Assembly (NCBI GenBank): GCA_024500155.1
Contig: CM044865.1
Span: 36,573,776 to 36,637,775, forward strand
DNA from: Chenopodium formosanum
Taxonomy: Eukaryota > Streptophyta > Magnoliopsida > Caryophyllales > Amaranthaceae
Length of the DNA: 64,000 nt
Direction: 5' to 3'
Made by a program: the position numbers and the translations under genes. Positions 26,801 to 33,636 of this stretch are shown piece after piece (position 1 is the stretch's first letter; each line of letters begins with the position of its first letter). Under the pieces are notes generated by a model, which saw nothing but the letters and a program-made list of their open reading frames with translations, was not told the origin of the DNA and searched no databases.

Positions 26801-29800
26801 TTGCAACAAAGTTCCATGATGAAAAAGAAAGATTCCACTTATCTAATTTCTAGATGAATAACTTGGTAATATTGACATGAACAATTTTAGTTAAAATGGT
26901 AAATTAAACTAATCGCAATTCAAAAGATGAACAAACGAATCTTACCTGTCAACAAAACTGGTAGATGTTGACATGATATAATCATACGTATAACTAAAGT
27001 TGTATAGTGGTACACAGCTGAAAAAAAGATCAAATAGCTGAAATATTGTTAGAAAGAAAAGACTAATAATAAAGCACTATGATAAGCACCTATTAAAACA
27101 ACAATATCCATCAATCACGGCCTAGTTAACAACTAACGATCGGTGTGATTAGAATACATACACATACACGTGCACGATAAAATAAATGAACCTCAAACAG
27201 ATTAATGCTCACCTATCGGACAGGAAAATAAATCGTTCATTAGCAGGATCAACAAGTGCACTTTTAAGCAAAATTCGCTCTGCCTGAATCATGCTAGCTT
27301 CTCCCCAATCTACCTGGAGAAATAAAATTCATAAAAGATTCCAATTGACAAGCTTAACTAACTGGCAATGCAAATTGAATAGAAGAAAAGAGATGGGTAA
27401 GAAAAAATGTATGGAAAAGAAAACTCAGAGCTAACAAGACTCATATCTTAGTCTAGTTGCATGCATGCATCTAACTATGTGGTTTATCACTGTGACAAAG
27501 GTAAAGTGCACTTTTGTTTTGAACCATTCTTAAGAGACAGGTAAGAAACAAATGGGTTGTGGAGTTAATTATGAGCAGGTGAGGATAGATATCACAGATA
27601 CCCTTCAGCTAAGTTAAAAAGCCATGGGTAATAGCTTTAACATCTGTGCATATGTGGTTTGTTAAACCAGCACACATCTTACCCTGTACTTAAATGCTGA
27701 CTCCAAGTCATCAATCAAACAGAACATTACAAGAAAAGATTCTGAGAGAAAAAGGAAGATGAAAATTGAGAGAAAAATAGAGAGAAAATTAGGAAGAAAA
27801 AAGATCACACAGAAGTTGTGATTCATTACAATGAAATAAGCATCTAGGACAACTATATATATTCTGTTATTACAAGACTTTTTATAACTAACTTTCTGCC
27901 ACGTCAGCCCGAGATTTCAGGGAGTCAGTTATAACTAACTTTCTTCCAGAAGCTTCTCATATTCTGCATCAGATTCTTCAAATACTGATTTGATGAAATC
28001 AGCTAATGCTGCTGCTGCTGTAAGCTGCTTGCTGTGACTGTCTGAGCTGTAACTTGTACAGCTGGAAGGACTGTCACCAATAGCCTATTTCAAGGCTCCA
28101 ATCATATAAATTTAAGTATCCTTAATTTCGAAATTAATGTTTCCCACTTCACTCTTATGTGAAATAGAAATTTAAATAACAGACAGGTGTTGTGTGCTAC
28201 ACCATCCGGCCACAAGCTAGCAGCCATCCAAGTTGGACAGTGGCCGAATGCAAGAGGAAGTTCTTAGAGTTGGCCTCTCCTCTCGAAGACATGCTGGAAA
28301 GCATATTGCTGGGTCGATGAGGAGAAAATCAAGACAGAGGTCGGATTACTTGATCTGTATACTCTTGAACAAACTATTGAGTTGGTTAAGAAAGGAGACA
28401 GGTTGGAGAAGAGGTAGTTGTGGGCCAGGAAAGGTTAGGCCTATCATAGTGCTTGCTAAAGGGACTGCTGGGAGTATGGGCTCATCTGTGGGCAACCTAA
28501 CACCACCAGTTATAAAAGTGGCATAAGGATTTTCAATGAACCCTGCCAAGGGTCGGTTAACATGGGCCAGCCAGATCATCTAATTCTCTAAGGGTTAGGG
28601 CCAAGGGGAGAAAAAAGGCATCCATGAAAAAGAATTGCAGGAAAAGAAGACAAAAGGTTTGTGTTTTAGATGTGATGAACGTTGGAGAACTGGGAATAGG
28701 TGCAAGAAGCAGGTGGATCAAAAGGAGGAAGAGCAGGCAGATCCGACGAAGGAAGAGCTCTACTCTGCCACCCGCGTGGAGACTTTAATCCCCATAACCA
28801 GAAATAGCGGTACCATTAATTTGGTCGGGGTGGTTGTTATGGTGGATTCGGAGACAAAGCATAACTTCATTTCCGTCGGAAGGGTGGAGGAATTAAAACT
28901 CGCCATCAGAAATTCATTAGGCAACAAGGAGATGGCAAAAGGAAGAGGAGTGTGCGGATTGGAGATTAAAAAAGACTAGGGTCCAATGGCTCAAGAAGTT
29001 AGGTGAGTCACTATAAATTTCAGGTCGCCGGAATTCCCAGTATAGCTGGAAGTCCCTCAAAGTTATGATATGGTCTCTGAACAAAAAATGGGGGTGTACC
29101 AGTGGAGCTTTGTAGAATGGACTAATGGAGGAAGGCGAGTTTTTTAAGAGAACGCTGCCCGATTCCAGCACCCCAGCACCCCATCTGGGTTGCAGCCCAT
29201 ATGAGGCACGAGCATGCTATAACACTCAAGAATGGAAACTCGATTCCCGCAAACCCAACAGGACACAATTGAAAAGCTTATTGAGATATGCTAGACACCA
29301 GAATCATCAAACCATTTACAAGTCCGCTCTTACTAGAGAAGAAGGATGAGTCATGGCGATTATGTGTGGACTATCAAGCCCTTGACAAGAGAACTTTCCC
29401 CGATAAGTACTCGTCATTGATGAGCTGCTAGATGAGTTATTCGGAGTTGCTATTTTTTCGTAAAGATTTGAAAGCCAAAGATCACCAAATTTTGGTGAAA
29501 CTAAGGATACCCATAAGATGGCATTTAGAACCCGTGAAAGGCCACTATAAATTTTTAGTCAAACCCTTCAGGTTGCTCCCGCCACATTCCAATTTGTGAT
29601 GAACAATGTGTTTTGACCATTTTTCAGAAAATCCATATCGGTCTTTTTCAATGATATTTTGGTGTATAGAGAAGATGAAGAAGCTCATAAGGAATACATG
29701 AAATTAGTGCTCGAAAAATTGGAGGAACATAAGCTCTTTGCTAATTGAAAGAAATGTGAGCTTGGCAAGAGGAAAGTGGCTTATTTGAGCCACGTAATTT

Positions 29801-30707
29801 CTTCAGAAGACGTGGCAATGGACTTAGAAAAAATTAGAGTCATGATTAATTGGCCCATTCCAAAGAATTAAAGGGAGCTGCGTAGTTTCCTTAGGTTGAC
29901 TGTCACTTCAATCAAGTTTAGCCGCGACATGTAATTATTGTCGATAATCACTAATTAATAAAAGAAGAAAGCAACAATAAACATTAAAGCTGTAAAATTG
30001 ATTACCTACCCTCCTAAATTTCTCAGTATTCTCACTCATTCAAATAACATGTTTTTTTCACAGGTTGGCAACATATCAGCTCAAGATTCACAAAGATATA
30101 AGGTACCTGTATACTATCATTAACTTGACGGTTTAGAAAATACAGGGACTTTGTTGTTGCCTTATTGAACAGGAACCCGGGTCTTGAATGAACAAAGACT
30201 GAAAAGCTTTTATCCTTGTCACCCTGCAAACAGGTAACCACAAATTACATTCCCAAATTAAGCGAGGGCAGGTAATGAGAATTGATAGAATTGATCCCAG
30301 AATTCCCTGAAACGGGAGGGAAACACTAACTGAGAATCAATCACGGAATCCCCTGAAACCGAAGGGAAGCACTAACTAGCTGAGCTATCCTCGCTTTCAA
30401 AGTAATACCTTGTGTTCAAAACTAATTAACAATGCTTTCAGCAAAATAAGAAACTTACCCGAAAAAAGGAATCCCAGACGAAATCAAGAGGAAGGCGATT
30501 GCGAGCAATAAACAGGAAAGCAATCTTAGGCTTTTGGGCAAAGAAATTCGGAAAGGGCATGAGCAAATTGATGGTGGATCGATAAATTTCAAGCAAAACA
30601 AAGCTCCCAATGCAAAGACACAGCAGAATCGCAAAGAACAACCTCCTCTTCCATTTATGGTGATGAGAGGATCTAATCTGGAAACTTGTTGTTCTTCGCT
30701 TCATCAT
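2696..30707 (-). CDS. GT14-family (DUF266/BC10-like) glycosyltransferase, ten exons over 28 kb
   Basis: Join on the minus strand: 30707-30459, 30223-30107, 27313-27213, 27017-26946, 24275-24194, 24021-23941, 21098-21060, 11568-11503, 7622-7473, 2881-2696. The lengths sum to 1,143 nt, giving 380 residues with no stop or frameshift, and every junction has GT-AG signals in consistent phase. The product is a type II membrane protein: basic N-terminus, one hydrophobic anchor (about residues 22-41), then a lumenal domain with KIAFLFIARNRLP (60-72), VHSRPGF, FLSDSC (exon 3/4 junction), CIPDEHY (exon 8), ERRGWHP (exon 9) and a C-terminal FARKFTRPA. These match the plant core-2/I-branching-like family that includes rice BC10. 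By family the enzyme acts in the Golgi; donor and acceptor cannot be read here. Introns of 172-235 bp alternate with introns of 2.7-9.5 kb packed with transposons. Transcription has not been shown. Confidence 0.93.
3006..3611 (+). mobile_element. Non-autonomous Helitron-like element
   Basis: It starts TCTATATATA directly after an A and ends CTAG directly before a T, the Helitron A/T insertion rule. Seven bases before the CTAG lies a GC-rich hairpin (CCCGGG at 3583-3588 pairing with CCTGGG at 3595-3600), the usual 3' terminator. No Rep/helicase coding sequence is present, only about 600 bp of AT-rich DNA. The 5' end is inflated by a TA microsatellite, which makes the exact start less certain. 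It lies in intron 9 of the GT14 gene. Confidence 0.72.
3008..3087. repeat. (TA)n microsatellite at Helitron 5' end
   Basis: About 80 bp of nearly pure TA with a single TAC interruption, directly after the Helitron 5' TC. Open frames across it are artefacts. Confidence 0.95.
3912..4126 (+). repeat. In-frame 141-bp direct repeat at the RTE 5' end
   Basis: The segment GGGTTGCTAGGTCGTCGCCC at 3916 recurs at 4057, an offset of 141 bp (47 codons). Both copies encode RVARSSPRSDAP followed by CP.VVSN.QG in the same frame. The N-terminal peptide is thus duplicated ahead of the endonuclease domain. Confidence 0.88.
3963..7040 (+). CDS. RTE LINE polyprotein: AP endonuclease and reverse transcriptase
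   Basis: Open for 1,025 codons to a TAA; the frame is in fact open from the first base of the element at 3912. The N-terminal part is an apurinic/apyrimidinic-type endonuclease that nicks the target: IGSWNVG near residue 73, CLQETRW, GGDLNGH, and TQH where SDH is usual. The reverse transcriptase follows with FIDLEKAYD near 677, LHQGSALSPFLF and FADD near 768-771, so the catalytic aspartates are present. The C-terminal RLRWFGHVRRRP is typical of RTE proteins. The start is unresolved: 3963 is a GTG, and the first in-frame ATG lies inside the endonuclease. Translation may begin at a non-AUG codon, or the copy may lack a little of its 5' end. Confidence 0.92.
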   Translation: MVSNEQGRAIGAFPTERRAALPRPGCSDKYVRVARSSPRSDAPYCPIVVSNNQGLGVGIRRERGRKEFSLRIGSWNVGSLTGKSAELVEVMKRRRVNIMCLQETRWTGEGARGLVLGYKVWYVGQETSHRTRNGGARNGVGVVLDERLATEVIEVYRKNDRLIRLKLLCGKEIVNVISAYAPQVGLDAEEKRQFWEDLDEVVQGVHHSEKLYIGGDLNGHVGASRDGYESVHGGFGYGQRDAGGEAIMDFAQSYDLILANTWFKKRDSHLITFRNGANATQIDFLLTRSIDRQSCINCKVIPGESVVTQHRLLVMTIRLKEKAKKKVRQEEPRIRWWTLRDAKAKVFTEKVIEEADWDGEVDPDMTWLRMKNCFLRVAKEVLGEVRGRTSVQRDTSWWNEEVKAVIKQKRECYQALGKCRSDETFAAYKEAKSKAKAAVRQAKEKAYQEVYEKLDSKEGERIIYKMAKRRQEARKDIGMVKCVKDKNQMVLVQEEDIKDRWKGYFDELFNGSNGVVIGDTSMSDEEINMEYVRRIRRVEVEIALRKMKPKKAVGPDGVPIEVWRCLGKIGIDWLTNLFNKIWTATRIPQDWRKSTLVPVYKNKGDAQDCSNYRGIKLMSHTMKLWERVIEQRLRACTSISDNQFGFMPGRSTMEAIHLIRQMMEFYRVKKKDLHMVFIDLEKAYDKVPREILWWAMLKKGIPRRYVDLVKDMYRDVSTNVRTCGGLTKDFPITIGLHQGSALSPFLFATVLDELTRPIQDEVPWCMLFADDIVLVDETKDGVNVKLEQWRQRLESRGFKLSRSKTEYLVCRFGTQRGTSNEVVSLDGKDLTMSECFKYLGSIIQKNGDIDQDVTHRIKSGWLKWRAATGVLCDRSIPLKLKGKFYRTAIRPVLLYGTECWASKKEHIKKMEVTEMRMLRWMCGNTLRDRIRNEVIRKKVGVAGIVDKLRENRLRWFGHVRRRPEGAPVRRVEEWDHGGIKRGRGRPKMTWLEGVRKDMKCMDLREDEVLDRKGWRRKIYVDDYTE
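7473..7622 (-). CDS. GT14 gene exon 9 (residues 270-319)
   Basis: 150 nt in phase 0. Acceptor AATTCAG, donor AAG/GTATGC. Encodes EGEITRRSLIHTAWDL, ERRGWHPVTYKFSDATP and the following hydrophobic stretch, all conserved in the family. Confidence 0.93.
7930..9023 (+). mobile_element. Retroposed segment with long poly(A) tail, source unknown
   Basis: About 1 kb that ends in 'gaagttctcattgtc' and then some 59 A residues (8965-9023), the form of a LINE-mobilised insertion. The end resembles plant L1 3' termini, but no LINE domain can be translated, so it could also be a processed transcript. At its left end (7957-8125) a sentence such as TTTTCAGAGGCTGGAGTTAT recurs in shuffled, partial copies. I could not find a convincing target duplication, so the left limit is approximate. 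Lies in intron 8 of the GT14 gene. Confidence 0.45.
9591..9852. mobile_element. Stowaway-like MITE
   Basis: 262 bp with inverted ends (CTTCCTCAGTTTTTTGTCAT on the left, and AAAGAACAGAGGAAG as inverse on the right), both continuing to TTGCACC, flanked by TA at 9589-9590 and 9853-9854. In intron 8 of the GT14 gene. Confidence 0.8.
10028..10980. mobile_element. Non-autonomous Mutator-like element, 10-bp target duplication
   Basis: Flanked by a perfect direct repeat ATCTTACACA (10018-10027 and 10981-10990). Both ends are rich in the palindrome-prone words GTAGAATC and GATTCTAC, giving imperfect terminal inverted repeats around AATCG..ATTC. The core is AT-rich and non-coding. A 9-11 bp duplication points to the Mutator superfamily. 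It differs in sequence from the GGAAA-ended family at 12.3-23.8 kb. Confidence 0.65.
11289..11373. mobile_element. Short Stowaway-like deletion derivative
   Basis: 85 bp with inverted ends CTACCTCCGTTACTTTTTAT and, read inversely from the right, CTACATCCGTTTCTTTTTAT. TA is present on the left; the right flank is AA. Almost nothing lies between the ends. Confidence 0.6.
11503..11568 (-). CDS. GT14 gene exon 8 (residues 248-269)
   Basis: 66 nt in phase 0. Acceptor CATTGCAG, donor GCT/GTAAGT. Encodes SKEHNCIPDEHYVQTLL, the most characteristic motif of the family, with the CIPDEHY core intact. Confidence 0.93.
12075..12302. repeat. (TC)n/(GA)n microsatellites with a tandem 50-60 bp unit
   Basis: Three diverged tandem units of 'cttacacccacctttt.aaattctctc', each with a CT run, are followed at 12280-12302 by a GA run. 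Low-complexity intronic DNA between exon 8 and the next Mutator-like element. Confidence 0.85.
12345..13312. mobile_element. Non-autonomous Mutator-like element 1 (GGAAA family)
   Basis: Inverted ends of about 110 bp begin GGAAAAATTGACAAAAATAA on both sides and share GCCTCATTCAC. The perfect 9-bp repeat ATAGTTTTA (12336-12344 and 13313-13321) is the target duplication. The core is GC-rich, with a C-rich left half (12600-12780) and a G-rich right half (12900-13060). Short frames in the core have no recognisable domain. Intron 7 of the GT14 gene. Confidence 0.85.
13334..14150. mobile_element. Non-autonomous Mutator-like element 2 (GGAAA family)
   Basis: Inverted ends begin GGAAATA and share ACAATCCCACCTT and TCTCAAAAC. 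A 9-bp flanking repeat with one mismatch (TAATGTTTA at 13325-13333, TAATATTTA at 14151-14159) fits Mutator. The left core is C-rich (13440-13660) and the right core G-rich (13695-13900). Only 21 bp separate it from element 1. No gene recognised. Confidence 0.78.
14338..15011 (+). pseudogene. L1 ORF1 (DUF4283 and CCHC-type), broken
   Basis: Translation across frames gives KKTMTSVWAPANGLVIRI, then WCFDNMLILL and YERLPHFSFACGVMGHS, the order of plant L1 ORF1: a DUF4283 domain followed by a zinc knuckle. In the knuckle the last cysteine is replaced (RIVK where R.C. is usual). At least two frameshifts and several stops separate the blocks. In a working LINE this protein binds the element RNA. Confidence 0.75.
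16954..18008 (-). mobile_element. 5'-truncated RTE LINE copy with 14-bp target duplication
   Basis: The 3' third of the RTE element seen at 3912-7111, in reverse orientation and beginning at the equivalent of position 6050 there. Target duplication CATTTCCTCTATAT occurs at 16940-16953 and 18009-18022. The TTGA-repeat tail is at 16954-16972. The encoded 336 residues from LKKGIPRRYV to VDDYTE match the longer copy without a difference that I can find. The 5' junction shows 4-bp microhomology (CATT) between element and target. Confidence 0.93.
17019..18110 (-). pseudogene. RTE reverse transcriptase C-terminal fragment
   Basis: An open frame of 363 codons. Only codons up to about 18008 belong to the RTE; the first 30 or so residues are antisense reading of the flanking L1. 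It retains the FADD catalytic box and the RLRWFGHVRRRP tail but lacks the endonuclease and the first half of the polymerase, so it cannot act alone. Confidence 0.9.
19650..20315. mobile_element. Mutator-like element 3 (GGAAA family), left end missing
   Basis: The right end, read inversely, begins GGAAAGTTTAACAAGAATAA and continues with AATCCAACC and CCTCATTG words like the other family members. The C-rich left core (19670-19870) and G-rich right core (19910-20100) are present. No matching left inverted repeat is found; the core abuts the L1 remnant, so the left side was deleted. Confidence 0.55.
20316..22644 (-). other. Intronic DNA around GT14 exon 7
   Basis: AT-rich unique-looking sequence flanking the 39-nt exon 7 (21060-21098). 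Apart from that exon I see no domain, repeat or element end in this stretch. Confidence 0.5.
21060..21098 (-). CDS. GT14 gene exon 7, 39-nt micro-exon (residues 235-247)
   Basis: A 13-codon exon encoding RKSLPEFWRHQPF, matching the family's KSLPEFWR stretch. Acceptor GATGTAG, donor TTT/GTAAGA. It is isolated between a 2.8-kb and a 9.5-kb intron, so automated gene callers could easily miss it. Confidence 0.88.
22645..23760. mobile_element. Non-autonomous Mutator-like element 4 (GGAAA family)
   Basis: Long inverted ends (about 110 bp) begin GGAAAAATGGAAACTAAAAA and share AAAAATCCAACCTTTATAC. The flanking 9-bp repeat is TATATATAT (22636-22644 and 23761-23769); because the right flank is a TA microsatellite this duplication is weak evidence by itself. 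The left core is C-rich with repeated CCCGACCACCCC-like words, the right core is G-rich with GGTGGTCG-like words. Intron 6 of the GT14 gene. Confidence 0.8.
23761..23849. repeat. (TA)n microsatellite
   Basis: About 89 bp of pure TA directly right of the Mutator-like element. The predicted frame across it is an artefact. Confidence 0.97.
23941..24021 (-). CDS. GT14 gene exon 6 (residues 208-234)
   Basis: 81 nt, phase 0 at both ends. Acceptor GGAATAG, donor AAG/GTAGAT. Encodes WVILHRKHAEIIV and FQQHCK. The 2.8-kb intron 6 that follows contains a long TA repeat and a Mutator-like element. Confidence 0.92.
24194..24275 (-). CDS. GT14 gene exon 5 (residues 180-207)
   Basis: 82 nt. Acceptor TTGATAG; donor CAG/GTGTGA, still GT. 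Encodes FADTKDGRYNPKM and NWRKGSQ, both conserved in the family. It lies 172 bp upstream of exon 6, after the 2.7-kb intron 4. Confidence 0.92.
24276..26079 (-). other. GT14 intron 4, left part, no clear feature
   Basis: AT-rich. The part from about 25130 to 25700 is less AT-rich and could be an old retroelement internal region, but no domain can be translated on either strand. Confidence 0.3.
26080..26786 (+). mobile_element. LTR-like fragment with TATA box
   Basis: A TATAAATAGGG box at about 26521 is followed by a T-rich, 250-bp leader-like stretch that ends ...AATAATTCACA near 26786, the layout of an LTR from promoter to 3' end. No internal region, primer site or target duplication could be confirmed, so it is probably a solo or truncated LTR. 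Limits are approximate. Confidence 0.35.
26946..27017 (-). CDS. GT14 gene exon 4 (residues 156-180)
   Basis: 72 nt, acceptor TTTTCAG-type, donor AG/GTAAGA. Encodes CVPLYNFSYTYDYIM followed by STSTSFVD. Both ends are in phase 2, so its loss by exon skipping would keep frame. Confidence 0.92.
27213..27313 (-). CDS. GT14 gene exon 3 (residues 123-156)
   Basis: Acceptor CTCCAG, donor AG/GTGAGC, 101 nt, ending in phase 2. Begins VDWGEASMI and ends FLSD, so the conserved FLSDSC motif is split across the 195-bp intron 3. Confidence 0.92.
27720..28090 (-). mobile_element. Possible LTR fragment, minus orientation
   Basis: Read on the minus strand, a TATATATAG box is followed by a CT-rich leader (TTTTCTCTCTATTTTTCTCT) as in plant gypsy LTRs. 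It lies next to a gag/pol remnant on the opposite strand, so they are unlikely to be one element. Weakly supported. Confidence 0.3.
28190..29935 (+). pseudogene. Ty3/gypsy gag-protease-RT remnant
   Basis: Translated in pieces: gag-like LASPLEDMLESILLGR (near 28280), zinc knuckle KGLCFRCDERWRTGNRCKK (about 28650-28706), protease region VVVMVDSETKHNFIS (28826-28870; DSGA has become DSET), and reverse transcriptase fragments such as MNNVF and FNDILVYREDEEAHKEYM near 29600-29700. The YxDD-type box reads FNDI, so the catalytic pair is damaged. Many stops. The order and wording fit the chromovirus branch (Tma/Reina-like). It lies inside intron 2 of the GT14 gene. Confidence 0.75.
30107..30223 (-). 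CDS. GT14 gene exon 2 (residues 84-122)
   Basis: Acceptor TTTGCAG, donor CAG/GTACCT, 117 nt in phase 0. Encodes the family-typical VHSRPGFLFNKAT and FLNRQVNDSIQ stretches. Intron 1 before it is only 235 bp and holds a tRNA-like repeat. Confidence 0.93.
30260..30396 (-). repeat. tRNA-like repeat in GT14 intron 1
   Basis: On the minus strand it opens AAGCGAGGATAGCTCAGCTA and closes CCTCGCTT, so the ends can pair like an acceptor stem, and TAGCTCAGCTAG fits a pol III A box. Between them, about 45 bp beginning AGTTAGTG and containing GTTTCAGGG occurs twice in tandem. The second promoter box is only weakly matched. It is more like a tRNA-derived short repeat than a working tRNA. Confidence 0.4.
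30459..30707 (-). CDS. GT14 gene exon 1 (residues 1-83)
   Basis: Starts with two adjacent ATGs (MMKRR). It encodes the cytosolic tail, the membrane anchor LFFAILLCLCIGSFVLLEIY and the first conserved stretch KIAFLFIARNRLP. It ends CGG with donor GTAAGT in phase 0. Confidence 0.93.
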
Positions 30708-31571
30708 CTAATTTGTAGCAAGTTTCCAGATCTATAATCTCACACAAATTCAATTCAAAAGACCAAAATTTTCATAGTAAGTGGGAGAGACTGAGAGTTT
30801 GATTTCTTACCAAAAATAAAATATTTTAATAAGTAGTTAATTCATTTATAACGCCAACAAGAGTAATAATGATTGCTAAAAAGTTTTAAGTGTGCCAGAT
30901 GGCTTAGATAAAGTACTTTTTTTTTTCTTGAAAAAGCTTAGATAAAGTACTTAAATGGCGTGAATTGGAATCAAGGAACCAAACACACAAAAAAACAAAA
31001 AGCGTTTGTTTAAAGGAAAATCAGTCAATTGTTTGATTAGTCTACTAACTATTACTAATGAGTCTGGGCGCATAGAGCCTATGGGCGAGTTATGTAAATA
31101 GGAGGATAAGGAAATAATTTTCGCTTATTCAATTTTTGCTTCTAGAAAAAGTTAACTCTCTATTAGTACATTATAATGTATCATTATATACCATTATGCA
31201 TATATAATGTACTACTAAAGTATAAGTTGTTAATAGTACTTTTTGGGAACTATTACGAGTGTAGTGGTAATTTTTACCAACCTATAAGTTTCAACTTCTA
31301 GAAAAAACTGACCTCTCTAGTGGTATATTATAATGTATCATTATGTACCATTATGCATGTATAATGTACCTTAAAGTATAAGTTATCAGAATCAAAGCGT
31401 TTTGTGTGAGATTGGACTCGCGTGAGACCGGGCTCTAAATCAAAAAGGCGCGGGCCTGATAAAACCGACCAAAGCCCGCACGCCATTTTATAAAATGTCT
31501 GAATTTTTTCGTTTTCATCATTTTCCTAAAATTTCGAGCGTCGTCATTTACTCAAAATTTCGAACACCTTC
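30708..31571 (-). promoter_or_regulatory. Upstream region of the GT14 gene
   Basis: Lies 5' of the GT14 start. No TATA box can be called with confidence; an AT-rich run AAATATTTTATTTT sits about 110 bp upstream of the ATG. Farther up are two tandem 92-bp copies (31139-31387) and two imperfect copies of a 30-bp AAATTTCGA-ending unit (31510-31568), then an inserted LTR, so the original promoter is limited to less than 1 kb. Confidence 0.35.
31139..31387. repeat. Two diverged tandem copies of a 92-bp unit
   Basis: Copy A 31139-31230 and copy B 31295-31387 both open CTTCTAGAAAAA, share ATTATAATGTATCATTAT and ACCATTATGCAT, and close with AAGTATAAGTT. The offset is 156 bp. Confidence 0.85.
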
Positions 31572-33636
31572 TGTTTAGGGTAATTTTACCCCGCCACGTG
31601 GTCCAACCAGAGGACGACACGTGTCAGCTTCAGGCTGGCCCAACATGGACCAATCAATGCCTGACGCGTGTCATTCCAGAAATTAAGGGAAAGAAAAGGC
31701 GGCCTTCAGGCCCAAATCCCGAGAAAGCCGCAAAGCGGCGCAGCCCACCAATGATTAAGCTTCAGTGACCTAATTAGGGGCACCATTCCCAAATACCCTA
31801 TAAATAGGGAGATGTCCCTCTTTTTGAGGGCACGTTTTACCATTTATTACAAACAGTCCCTGTGATAGAGACACCTGAGCTTGGAATCCGAGCAGATACC
31901 CACCTAAATTTCCGCATCTTTTCCTTTCTCTACAAGTTACTAATTTGTGCGTCGGAGGCGGAGCACCACCCAACCGGTGTCTTCGTTTGTCTTGCAGGTA
32001 CAGCTCCCGTCGGATCAGTCTTCGTGTTGTAACTCTCCCAGGGGATAAAAACACCCAAAACATTTGGCGTCGTCTGTGGGGAGAGTACCTCTAAGATAGT
32101 TCAAGAGTCTGTACCACCCCCTAACCGTCCGGGCGATGACCCAGAAGTCTTTACAGACCATGAAGATCTTCAGGTCGAAACCTTTACAACCAATGATGGC
32201 TCTCTCATAACCAAGCGCATCCGGCCCAGAGACACTCTGGAGCGGGGTGCCTCCCAGGCGGGTACAAGCCGACCCTCTGGGTAGCCGGAAGGGGAAACCC
32301 AAACGGCCGCTGGATCAGCCCCTGTCACCCGAGACGAACTCATGAGATTCATGACAAGTTTCAAGGGTGAAATTAAAGAGTTGATCATCCAAAGTCGAGC
32401 TGGCCCAAGTAAAGGTCAGTCGGCGAAGAAGACTCCTCCGGAGAAGGGGAAGTCAGTCAGGGAACGGCAGCCCACTCCTCATCCAAAGGAGAAGGCAGTC
32501 GGGACCATTGATTGGTCAAAAATTCTTCTTCCTAAGAGGAACAACAACACCAGCCGGACTCAGCAGCCGGTGGGAAGTAAAAAATCAATTCCTGATGCCC
32601 GGTAAATAATCAACCAGAAGAGGAATCAGCAGCTGTCTAAGTCGGCTTCAACGTCGAACTTTCCAGACAGCTTCAACAACACTTCTGCAAGGAATACTCT
32701 CTCTCTGCATGAGAGCCAGATAAGCGGTAATACCGTCCATTCTGGCCCTCAGATGATTGGAACTGTACCGTATGTGTCTACTCAGGCTTATGGACAGTAT
32801 CCTCCTCACTTCATGCAGCCGGCTCTCTTCGGAGGTCAGGCGGCATATCAAACTGTCCAGCCACTGGACTGGCAGCTCCGTTTGCTACGCCTGGGTGAGC
32901 AACCTTCTGCGTTCACCCGGGAGATAACCGAGGTGGCACCGCCAGCCAAGGTTAAGAATGTGTTGGTGGGTACCTACGATGGTACTACCAACCTGGAAGA
33001 CCACCTTATGGCATACACCAACCTCATGTACTTACAGGGGTTGGATGATGTCACTTGGAGTCGTTGCTTCCCAGCTACATTGAAGGGCATTGCCCAACAA
33101 TGGTTTGGCAACTTGCCAGCCGGGTCCATTGATAATTTCAGGAAGCTCGCCTTCCTATTTGCTTCCAACTTCTCAATGAACATCCCTGGTAAGAAAACAA
33201 GCCTTGATCTAAGCACTGTTAGGCAGGGAGAGAGAGAAGGATTGCGCTCATATGTCAGGCGGTTGAATCTGATAAGAATTCAGATTCAAGGACTGTCTGA
33301 CGAGGTAGCTTTTACAGACTTTTTCAAGGGTCTGAGAGACGGGTCGACCTTTAAGTTCGACCTAGTCAGAAAAGGGGCTTTCACCTTACAGGCGGCCCTG
33401 AGGGAGGCGGAAAGCTACATTCAAGCTACCGACCTCTGCTTGCCTGGTAGCCAGTCGGACTCCAAGAAGTCCGATAGGCAGAAAGACAGCCGGCCAGCTC
33501 AGTCGGCCAAAAATAAAGAAGAGAGCAAGAAAAGAAAAGAAATCTGGGCGGTTAATGACTCTGACCAGCCGTTCCAGAAGAAAAAGAAAGAGTTTAAACC
33601 GTACGTTCCCAAGTCCAAGTTTAATAAAGACTCTAG
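31572..33636 (+). mobile_element. Tat-like Ty3/gypsy element: 5' LTR, primer site, gag; pol missing
   Basis: The LTR (31572-32062, 491 bp) begins TGTTTAGGG and ends CCAAAACA, with TATAAATAGG near 31800. It is followed at once by TTTGGCGTCGTCTGTGGGGA, a tRNA primer-binding site. The LTR is confirmed by a solo copy at 53050-53538. Gag follows. At about 33636 the sequence jumps into the 3' region of an unrelated Athila-like element; protease, polymerase and the 3' LTR are absent. Confidence 0.88.
32342..33636 (+). pseudogene. Tat-like gag, broken
   Basis: The frame runs from about 32090, with in-frame stops near 32282 and at 32603, so only 32753-33664 (303 codons) is open, and its last eight codons come from the neighbouring element. 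The core (about 32950-33430) holds YDGTTNLEDHL, LKGIAQQWFGNLPAGSI and EGLRSYVRRLN, the retrotransposon gag (PF03732) signature found in Tat/Ogre-type elements. A lysine-rich tail follows; the zinc knuckle is not reached before the junction. In an intact element this would form the particle around the RNA. Confidence 0.82.
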
